From: an uncultured Fibrobacterota bacterium | Lineage (GTDB): Bacteria; Fibrobacterota; Chitinivibrionia; Chitinivibrionales; CAIOZP01 | Direction: 5' to 3' | Length of the DNA stretch: 5,867 nucleotides | Assembly: GCA_903862805.1 (NCBI GenBank) | Contig: CAIOZP010000234.1 | Coordinates: 1 to 5,867 of the forward strand | In this document: piece after piece, positions 1 through 5,867 of the stretch | Layout: every line of letters starts with the position of its first letter | How positions within the stretch are numbered: the stretch's first letter is position 1 | Program-made: the position numbers and the translations under genes | The notes under the pieces: model-generated | The model's database searches: none | Told to the model about the DNA's origin: nothing | The model's input: only the letters and a program-made list of their open reading frames with translations

Positions 1-111
1 ATACAAATGATCAAAGCAGCTGCAAGAGGCTTCCACAGTTTTATTAGTTATCGGGTGAGAATACTTTTCTTTTGTGGAAAGCTGGATATGTCCATTAAGT
101 CTGCATCGTGA
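1..111 (+). CDS. C-terminal end of a probable ISL3-family transposase (partial, 5' end outside window)
   Basis: A plus-strand frame is open from the first base of the window to a TGA at 109-111, giving 36 residues. The core reads ARGFHSFISYRVRILFFCGK, then Leu-Asp. From memory this resembles the tail of DDE transposases of the ISL3 (IS204/IS1001/IS1096/IS1165) family, which end in a basic, aromatic stretch of the kind 'RGF.SF.N(Y/F)R.RIL..CGKLD'. Such a protein would cut and join the ends of its own element. The catalytic DDE core and the start codon lie to the left of the window, so integrity cannot be judged. The first Met is at codon 3 (base 7), but it is almost certainly internal. The frame converges on metH, with 71 bp between the two stop codons. 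The family call rests on a short stretch and recalled similarity. A chance open frame of 36 codons is the alternative. Confidence 0.6.
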   Translation: MQMIKAAARGFHSFISYRVRILFFCGKLDMSIKSAS

Positions 112-122
112 CGTTTTCACGA
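106..122. repeat. Small perfect hairpin overlapping the transposase stop codon
   Basis: TCGTGA (106-111) and TCACGA (117-122) form a 6-bp perfect stem around a 5-base loop. The stem includes the TGA stop of the plus-strand frame. No T-run follows on either strand, so it does not look like a normal intrinsic terminator. It may be part of the element's terminal structure, or chance. Confidence 0.3.
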
Positions 123-138
123 AATTCTACGAAGAACC
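112..138 (+). repeat. Candidate right terminal inverted repeat of the ISL3-like element
   Basis: Directly after the putative transposase stop, the plus strand ends in CACGAAATTCTACGAAGAACC (118-138). Read inward from the outer end on the minus strand it begins GGTTCTTCGTAG. ISL3-family terminal repeats usually start with GG followed by a pyrimidine-rich stretch, so the outer boundary is placed at 138. The inner limit is uncertain. The left copy is outside the window, so the inverted-repeat relation cannot be tested here. Confidence 0.4.
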
Positions 139-182
139 ATTGTTATAAACCTTCGATTCTTTCATCAAATAACAGCACAAAA
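139..182. other. Spacer between metH stop and candidate IS end (44 bp)
   Basis: This AT-rich stretch has no gene and no hairpin with a T-run that could end metH transcription. The eight bases next to the proposed element boundary, ATTGTTAT (139-146), would be one copy of an 8-bp target duplication if an ISL3-type element inserted here. Confidence 0.5.
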
Positions 183-3100
183 TCAGCTCAGGTAAATTAC
201 CTTTGGATGATGAACAAAAATCGCCGCAGTCGAATGCTCCGGATTCATTTCGCCGCCTTCGGTAAGCTCGATGCCGAGTCGTTCTTCGGCGCTGCACAGG
301 GCGAAGAGTTCTTTGTGTGCCGTTGTGTCGGGTAAACCGCCGAAGCCGAAGCTCATGCGTTTGCCACGATTCTTGTCGAGCAGAAGTGCTTTTGAAATTT
401 CGGCGTTGACTTTGTCGGCGAGTTCTTCGGCGATGTAACCGGCAATGGCATTGAGATAAAATCCCTTTGAATACTCGCCGTTTTCTTCGAAGATTTTTGT
501 GCAACGACGACCTATGCCTGCGCCCGCTGTCACAAACTGCATCGCAAGCAGATCGCCTTCGGGCCGGAAGAAGTCGGCATAGCTGCGGCCGCCTGCACGT
601 TCGACGCGCGGGAAATCGAAGCTCGCCAGTTCCTTGCCATTATTGGCCGGATCGAGCACGATCAGTTTTGTGTCGTCGGTAATAACCGGAAAGAATCCGT
701 AGAAGCCTCGAGCCTCCAGAAGATCACCGTTCATGATCTCGCTGACGATGTTGTCGTAAACATCATCGAACTCTTCGAAAGCGGCATCTCTCGCGGCACC
801 TTCGAGGCGACCGGCTTTCCACCATGCGTTGTAAAGCTCTTCGCGGTTGAGTCCGCGCAAAAGTTCGGCGCTGTCCCAGACGAGCATCTCGCTGGTTCCC
901 CAGAATGGCGGCTCAAGAATGTCGTTGTGCTCAAGCGGTTCTGCCGGAACAATCACGCGCTTGACAGAAGGATAAACCCTCGCGTGCGCAGGCTCGGCGC
1001 GACCTTCAAGAACTTTTATCGCATCGAAAGCGTCGCGGGCATAATAGACATTGCCGGCGTAGTTCGACCCGTCGGGAAGTTTTGCAATGCGCTCGCCATA
1101 GGCCGGATTCACCGCCGCACCACCGATGATCAACGGGATCGTCCAGTTGCGATTTGCAAATTCGTGAACCGCCGCCGCCATCTCGCGCGAGGTTGTGACA
1201 AGCAGCGCCGAAAGACCAACTGCCGCAGGTTTGTACTGCTCAACAGCCTCGACAATTTTATCGAGCGGAACCTGTTTGCCGAGGTCGATCACATCCCAAC
1301 CCTGATTGCGAATGATCGAGGCGACAAGATTTTTGCCTATGTCGTGAACGTCTCCATAGACCGTCGCAATGAGCATGATGCCCTTGGCAGCATGTGCGCC
1401 CTTGTCGAAATGCGGTTCAAGAATCGCAACCGATTCCTTCATGATCTCGGCAGCCTGAAGTACGAACGGAAGGATCATCTCGCCACGCGCCATACGCTCA
1501 CCAACCTCGGCCATCGCGGGCAAAAGGATCTTGTTGAGTATGTCGAGCGGTGCCGTTGTTTCAAGAAGTTTTGCAATGACCGCCGCTAAATCACGCCGGT
1601 CACGCTTGAGCACACGCTGGGCCAGCTCCTCTTCGGGCGAAAGAATCTTCGAGGCAATAACTGCGGTCGCAGGCTTCTTTGATGCAGCAAGTTCTTCGAA
1701 GTAGGCAACGTATTCGGCAAGCGCGGTTTCCTTGCGATTGAAAAGAAGATTCTCGCCAAGCTCACGCACCTTCGGATCAATTGAATCGTAGGCATCAAGA
1801 TGAAGTGGATTGAAAATCGCGGCATCAAGTCCGGCAATTCCAGCATGATGAATCATCAGATTGTTCAACACTCTCCGAGCTGCTGGCGAAAGCCCGAAGC
1901 TGACGTTGCTCACGCCCATCGCGGTATGAATTGATGGCCACTTGGCCTTAATCTGTCGCAGAGCCTCGAAGCTGTCGAGTGCCGCACCGGCGGTTTCCGG
2001 ATCGCCAGTTGCAAGTGTAAACACCAGCGGATCGACATATAGAAAATGCAGTGGCAAACCAAATTCACCGCAGGCGAGATCGACGATCTTTCCAACGAGC
2101 TCGACCTTGCGTTCAACGGTTCTGGCCATTCCCTCATTGTCAATCGGAAGGGCGATGACCGGACATCCGAATTCCTTCGCAAGCGGAAGAATGCGGCGGG
2201 CCTTGTCGCCGTTATGTTCGAGGTTGATCGAGTTGATAAGAACCGAGCCAGGGCTCATGCGAAGCGCGGCTTCAAACACTGCCGGATCGGTTGAGTCGAT
2301 GCAAAGTGGAACCGAGATGCGTTCCGAGAGGTGGCGTGTCAGTCGCTTCATGACATCGGCTTCGTCATCACGTTCGTTGACCGCTACACAGCAGTCGATC
2401 AGCACTGCGCCTTTGTCGATCTGCTCAAGCGCGACGTGGTGAAGCTCGTCGTAGTTCTCGGCAAGAACAAGTTCCTTGGTCTTTTTCGATCCCTGCGCGT
2501 TGAGTCTTTCGCCCACAACAAACGGCGACTTCTCGGCGTTTAGTTCGCGACCGGAAATTCCTGTTGAAAGGAAACAGACCAGCCTTTTGCTTTCGCGCTT
2601 AGCAACGGTCTTGCCTGCGAGTTCTTTTGCAAGTGCGGCAATATGAGCCGGAGAAGTTCCACAGCATCCGCCGACAACGGCCACGCCTTTTTCGGTAGCC
2701 ATAGCAGCAGTGTATTTGGCGAAGGGCTCTGGCATCATGTGGTAATGTGCCTTGCCATCGACATTCTCCGGCATGCCTGCATTAGGAACCATCGAGACCG
2801 GAATATCGCATGAGTCAAGCACGGCCGATGCGAAGATGTCCATCTCGGCAGGGCCAGTTGAGCAGTTGAAGCCGATCACATCGGGAGCGCAGTTGACAAC
2901 CGCACCAAGGAATGCCGAGACATCTGAACCAAGCAACATGTGTCCGGTCTGATCCATCGTGACCTGCACCTGAAGCGGCACGAATTTGCCAAGGCGCTTG
3001 AGCGCACGACGACAACCAATAAGTCCGGCGCGGACTTCGAGTAGATCCTGCATGGTTTCGAGAAGCAGAACATCGGCTCCGGCCTGCGCGAGTGCAAAAG

Positions 3101-3539
3101 CCTGCTCTTCAAAAATGGCGGCGCACTCGTCGAAGCTGATTGATGCAAGACTGCTGCTCGTGCTTGACAAAATGAACCCAGTCGGTCCCATCGAACCGGA
3201 GACGAGTCCGTCCGTTAGTCCGGCTTCCTCTGCGGCTTCGCGGGCGATGCGGACTGCGGCGGTATTGATTTCCACGAGATGATCTTCAACGCCGAACTCC
3301 GCGAGCTTGGCACGGTTTCCACCGAAGGTGTTCGACTCGACGATATGTGCGCCAGCATCAAAGTAGCTCTTGTGAATCGAGCGTAGAATCTCTGGCCGCG
3401 TAATGTTCAGCAGCTCGTTGCAGCCGCGCTTGCCCCATATATCGTCGATCGAATATTCGTGTTTCTGGATTTCTGTTCCGGTGGCGCCATCATAAATAAC
3501 CGGCGTGCGAGCTTTGATCATCTCAAGAAATTTCGACAT
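183..3539 (-). CDS. metH: Cobalamin-dependent methionine synthase (5-methyltetrahydrofolate-homocysteine methyltransferase), full length
   Basis: This cytosolic enzyme moves the methyl group of 5-methyltetrahydrofolate to homocysteine through a B12 cofactor, giving methionine and tetrahydrofolate. At 1118 residues it is somewhat shorter than E. coli MetH (about 1227), yet all modules are present. The homocysteine domain (about 1-310) has YDGATGTE near the start and the zinc ligands Cys226 (GFNCS) and Cys292-Cys293 (GGCCGT). The pterin-binding domain (about 335-600) has VGERLNAQGS, IDSTDP and GVSNVSFGLSP. The B12 cap helices (about 635-715) are followed by the cobalamin domain (about 718-850), with GDVHDIGKN and axial ligand His732. 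The SAM-dependent reactivation domain (about 865-1118) has PPFWGTS and an R-x3-G-F motif at 1061-1066, where most homologues have R-x3-G-Y. In the wording of several motifs it resembles the mycobacterial type. The ATG start is supported by AAGGA six bases upstream and by the correct N-terminal motif position. It lies 86 bp downstream of leuS on the same strand. The frame is intact throughout. Confidence 0.97.
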   Translation of the reverse strand: MSKFLEMIKARTPVIYDGATGTEIQKHEYSIDDIWGKRGCNELLNITRPEILRSIHKSYFDAGAHIVESNTFGGNRAKLAEFGVEDHLVEINTAAVRIAREAAEEAGLTDGLVSGSMGPTGFILSSTSSSLASISFDECAAIFEEQAFALAQAGADVLLLETMQDLLEVRAGLIGCRRALKRLGKFVPLQVQVTMDQTGHMLLGSDVSAFLGAVVNCAPDVIGFNCSTGPAEMDIFASAVLDSCDIPVSMVPNAGMPENVDGKAHYHMMPEPFAKYTAAMATEKGVAVVGGCCGTSPAHIAALAKELAGKTVAKRESKRLVCFLSTGISGRELNAEKSPFVVGERLNAQGSKKTKELVLAENYDELHHVALEQIDKGAVLIDCCVAVNERDDEADVMKRLTRHLSERISVPLCIDSTDPAVFEAALRMSPGSVLINSINLEHNGDKARRILPLAKEFGCPVIALPIDNEGMARTVERKVELVGKIVDLACGEFGLPLHFLYVDPLVFTLATGDPETAGAALDSFEALRQIKAKWPSIHTAMGVSNVSFGLSPAARRVLNNLMIHHAGIAGLDAAIFNPLHLDAYDSIDPKVRELGENLLFNRKETALAEYVAYFEELAASKKPATAVIASKILSPEEELAQRVLKRDRRDLAAVIAKLLETTAPLDILNKILLPAMAEVGERMARGEMILPFVLQAAEIMKESVAILEPHFDKGAHAAKGIMLIATVYGDVHDIGKNLVASIIRNQGWDVIDLGKQVPLDKIVEAVEQYKPAAVGLSALLVTTSREMAAAVHEFANRNWTIPLIIGGAAVNPAYGERIAKLPDGSNYAGNVYYARDAFDAIKVLEGRAEPAHARVYPSVKRVIVPAEPLEHNDILEPPFWGTSEMLVWDSAELLRGLNREELYNAWWKAGRLEGAARDAAFEEFDDVYDNIVSEIMNGDLLEARGFYGFFPVITDDTKLIVLDPANNGKELASFDFPRVERAGGRSYADFFRPEGDLLAMQFVTAGAGIGRRCTKIFEENGEYSKGFYLNAIAGYIAEELADKVNAEISKALLLDKNRGKRMSFGFGGLPDTTAHKELFALCSAEERLGIELTEGGEMNPEHSTAAIFVHHPKVIYLS

Positions 3540-3625
3540 CTATCATCCTTATAAAATTTGTCGGTAAAAACTACGGCTGTCTGCCATCAAAAATCTATAA
3601 AACTTTTGCTGAATAACTGAACCTG
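3540..3625 (-). other. leuS-metH intergenic spacer (86 bp)
   Basis: This AT-rich spacer is too short to hold a cobalamin riboswitch, and I see no SAM-riboswitch core. No stable hairpin followed by a T-run is visible after the leuS stop; the best inverted repeat is a 3-bp GGC/GCC stem near 3577-3587. The absence of a terminator is compatible with read-through from leuS into metH. A TATAGA box at 3594-3599 could be a -10 element, but its -35 partner is poor. Confidence 0.6.
3546..3550 (-). promoter_or_regulatory. Ribosome binding site of metH
   Basis: The minus strand reads AAGGATGATAG before the ATG. The AAGGA core is six bases from the start codon, which is standard Shine-Dalgarno spacing and fixes the metH start at 3539. 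Confidence 0.75.
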
Positions 3626-5867
3626 TCAGATCACAAAGTTCACAAGCTTGCCAGGAACCACAATGATCTTCTTCGGCGCGGCTCCTTCGAGATATTTCTT
3701 GGCGGCATCACTTTCGAGTGCCAGCTTCTGCAATTCGTCTTTGCCAGTTGAGGCCGCGACATTGATTTGCCCACGCAGTTTCCCGTTGACCTGAATCACC
3801 ACGGTCACTTCGTCTTTGACAAGTGCGGTTTGGTCAACCACCGGCATATCGGAACGGAAGATCGACTCGGTATGACCAAGCTCGGCCCAGAGTTCCTCGC
3901 CAATATGCGGAGCAACCGGAGCCACGATCTTCACCAATATTTCTACCGCTTCCTTGACAACATGCGAAGAGGCATTTGCCATTTGTTTGCGGATCGCCGC
4001 GATAAGCTCGTTGATTCGAGCCATCGCCGTATTGAACTGCCAGCTTTCTTCGTATGTCTGGCGGCATTTTGCAAGCGTGCTGTGCGCGGCAAAACGAAGT
4101 TCGCGGTCGGCGTCGGCAGTGCCGGTCGCATTGGCCCGAACGCGTTCGATCGAGTCCATGCAGGAGTCCCAGATTCGATTGAGCGCGCGGCTGGTACCAA
4201 CAACGCCGTCGTCGTTCCAGATCTGATCGCGGTCGGGCGGATTATCCGAAAGGATGTACATTCGCATCGTGTCGGCGCCGAACTTTTCGATTATCGTTTC
4301 AGGGCTTACCACGTTGAGTTTGGTCTTGCTCATCTTGGCGACTTCGCTGCGAACCGGAAGTCCGCAGTGCTTGCATTTGCCTTCGACAACTTCATCTTCG
4401 CCGAGCCATTTGTGCGTTTCGCAGTAGTGGGCGATTTTGCAGACCATTCCCTGACAGAATAGTTTTGTCGCAGGCTCAACAAATGGGATCAGCCCAAGTT
4501 CGTGCAAGACACGCGCAAAGAAACGGAAGTAGATCAGATGCATTGTCGCATGCTCGACACCGCCGATATACACATCGACCGGACCCCACTCGGCTATATC
4601 TTTCGGATCAAACGCTTTGTCGGCGCATTTCGGCGACATGTAACGCAGGTAATACCACGAGCTATCAACAAAGGTGTCCATTGTATCGGGATCACGCTTC
4701 GCAGCTGCGCCGCACTTTGGACATTTTACATTCATGAATGATTCGCTGCATTTGAGCGGACTCTCGCCCTTGGGTTTGAACTCGACATCCATCGGAAGAC
4801 GAACCGGCAGATCGCTTTCTTCCACCGGAACAGTTCCGCATTTCTCGCAATGAACAATTGGTATTGGCGCGCCCCAGTAACGCTGACGCGAAAGCAGCCA
4901 GTCACGCAGGCGATAGTGAATGCTCTTTTTGCCAAAGCCTTTTGCATCGAGCCACTCGATTATGTCGTGCATAGCTTCGCGATTGTTGCGCCCCGAAAAA
5001 TCGGCAGAGTTTACAAGCACGCCATCGTCAACGAACGCGGCTTTCATTGCCGACGAGTCAAGCGATTCATCTTGTGGATTTATTACGACTTTCAGATCCA
5101 TGCCGTATTTTTTCGCAAACTCGAAATCGCGCTGATCGTGCGTTGGAACAGCCATGACTGCGCCGGTTCCGTAGTTCATTAAAACAAAGTTCGCCACCCA
5201 GATCGGAACGCGCTCGCCATTTACTGGATTGATGCAGTAGCGACCGGTAAACACACCTTCCTTCTCACGAGTGACAACCTCAAGTTCGCTTGTGCCCTGC
5301 GAACGCAGACGCTTGACTTCCGCGAGCTTCTCCGCAGAATCGCTTTGACCCGAAATGAGTTCTTCCACCATTTCATGCGCCGGAGCGATTGACATAAAGG
5401 TAACACCCCAGAGAGTGTCGGGACGAGTTGTGAAAACCTCGATGAACTTGCCATCACTTCCTTCAAGAGCAAACTTGACACGCGCACCTTCGGAACGACC
5501 GATCCATTCCTGCTGCATTTTTATCACACGCTCAGGCCATTGATCGAGCTGTTTGTGGCCTTCAAGAAGCTTGTCGGCGTAGGCGCTCATTTTATAGAAC
5601 CATTGCCACAGATCTTTCTGCTCAACCGCTGTATCGCAACGCTCGCAATGACCTTCGTGAACCTGTTCGTTTGCAAGAACCGTCATACACGACGGGCACC
5701 AGTTCACCGGAGCTTTTTTGTATTCGACCAGCCCCTTTTTCCAGAACTGCAAAAAGATCCACTGCGTCCATTTGTAGTAGTCTTCTTCCGATGTCGAAAT
5801 TTCACGATCCCAATCGAAGCCCCAGCCTGCGCTGTGCATCTGCTCTTTCATCTTGGCGATGTTTTTG
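3626..5867 (-). CDS. leuS: Leucyl-tRNA synthetase, bacterial type (5' end outside window)
   Basis: LeuRS joins leucine to tRNA-Leu in the cytosol and hydrolyses mischarged tRNA. The frame stays open upstream of the first in-window Met (5849-5851), adding NIAK-type residues that align with about residue 95-100 of E. coli LeuRS. So about 95-100 N-terminal residues with the HIGH-type motif are lost at the edge; the whole protein would be about 840 residues (E. coli 860). Counting from that Met: a zinc site at Cys52/55 and Cys69/72; the CP1 editing domain with TTRPDT (141-146, including the discriminating Thr) and GTGAVMAVP followed by HDQRD (228-242); [14 protein letters not shown] (314-327); a second zinc site at Cys335/338 and Cys377/380; WYYLRY and [10 protein letters not shown]; an unusual C-x2-H/C-x2-C stretch at 477-496; KMSKT (506-510) in place of KMSKS; an anticodon-binding helical domain from about 550; and a C-terminal domain with QVNGKLRG and PGKLVNF. 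The TGA stop follows the normal family C-terminus. metH follows on the same strand. Confidence 0.97.
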   Translation of the reverse strand, partial: KNIAKMKEQMHSAGWGFDWDREISTSEEDYYKWTQWIFLQFWKKGLVEYKKAPVNWCPSCMTVLANEQVHEGHCERCDTAVEQKDLWQWFYKMSAYADKLLEGHKQLDQWPERVIKMQQEWIGRSEGARVKFALEGSDGKFIEVFTTRPDTLWGVTFMSIAPAHEMVEELISGQSDSAEKLAEVKRLRSQGTSELEVVTREKEGVFTGRYCINPVNGERVPIWVANFVLMNYGTGAVMAVPTHDQRDFEFAKKYGMDLKVVINPQDESLDSSAMKAAFVDDGVLVNSADFSGRNNREAMHDIIEWLDAKGFGKKSIHYRLRDWLLSRQRYWGAPIPIVHCEKCGTVPVEESDLPVRLPMDVEFKPKGESPLKCSESFMNVKCPKCGAAAKRDPDTMDTFVDSSWYYLRYMSPKCADKAFDPKDIAEWGPVDVYIGGVEHATMHLIYFRFFARVLHELGLIPFVEPATKLFCQGMVCKIAHYCETHKWLGEDEVVEGKCKHCGLPVRSEVAKMSKTKLNVVSPETIIEKFGADTMRMYILSDNPPDRDQIWNDDGVVGTSRALNRIWDSCMDSIERVRANATGTADADRELRFAAHSTLAKCRQTYEESWQFNTAMARINELIAAIRKQMANASSHVVKEAVEILVKIVAPVAPHIGEELWAELGHTESIFRSDMPVVDQTALVKDEVTVVIQVNGKLRGQINVAASTGKDELQKLALESDAAKKYLEGAAPKKIIVVPGKLVNFVI

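Noticed and set aside
31..79. Inverted repeat TTCCACA (31-37) / TGTGGAA (73-79).
   Set aside because: The arms are 35 bases apart and lie inside the putative transposase coding frame; there is no T-run or other supporting signal.
191..201. Near-palindrome GGTAAATTACC at the 3' end of metH.
   Set aside because: It lies in the last codons of metH and has almost no loop, so it cannot form a useful hairpin.
927..1589. Long plus-strand open frame (220 codons) opposite metH, and similar long frames elsewhere, such as 3767-4462 opposite leuS.
   Set aside because: They lie antisense to well-supported conserved genes and have no recognisable domains; the codon bias of the real genes explains them.
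382..2400. Cys-Cys in the pterin domain of MetH (IDCCVAV, residues 381-387; window about 2379-2399) as an odd active-site change.
   Set aside because: Actinobacterial-type MetH proteins, as recalled, carry a similar Asp-x-Cys-Val string there, so this is a subfamily feature.
241..3535. Frequent CTTCG/TTCTTCG strings on the plus strand, considered as a DNA uptake or Chi-like repeat.
   Set aside because: They coincide with Glu and Lys codons (GAA, AAG) of the minus-strand genes and have no constant flanks or spacing.
3594..3621. Candidate metH promoter: TATAGA (3594-3599) with TTCAGT (3616-3621) at 16-base spacing, minus strand.
   Set aside because: The -10 is reasonable, but the -35 matches only three of six consensus bases and the region is AT-rich, so chance matches are expected.

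Overview
The window comes from a bacterial chromosome of moderate GC content. It holds two large housekeeping genes on the minus strand and the tail of a probable insertion sequence on the plus strand at the left edge. I cannot name the organism. The leucyl-tRNA synthetase is of the bacterial type, and its N-terminal part carries a four-cysteine zinc site. The methionine synthase resembles, from memory, the B12-dependent type seen in actinobacteria (for example mycobacteria) more than the E. coli type. Neither gene pins down a phylum.

Layout, in the direction of transcription of the main genes (right to left). At 5867-3626 is leuS, cut by the right window edge, so roughly the first 95-100 codons, including the HIGH-type ATP-binding motif, are missing. 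An 86-bp spacer (3540-3625) follows, carrying a good Shine-Dalgarno for the next gene. At 3539-183 is metH, a complete five-module cobalamin-dependent methionine synthase of 1118 codons. Facing it from the left edge is the last 36 codons of a plus-strand reading frame (1-111), which looks like the C-terminus of an ISL3-family transposase. It is followed by a probable element terminus ending near 138, only 44 bp beyond the metH stop codon.

The genes touch amino-acid metabolism at different points: LeuRS charges tRNA-Leu, and MetH makes methionine and regenerates tetrahydrofolate. They share orientation and may be co-transcribed, but no direct functional link is evident. There is no cobalamin or SAM riboswitch between them.

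I see no undescribed multi-gene system here. The points worth a second look are the IS end beside metH, an extra C-x2-H/C-x2-C cluster in the leucine-specific region of LeuRS, its KMSKT signature, and a Tyr-to-Phe change in the SAM-binding motif of MetH.
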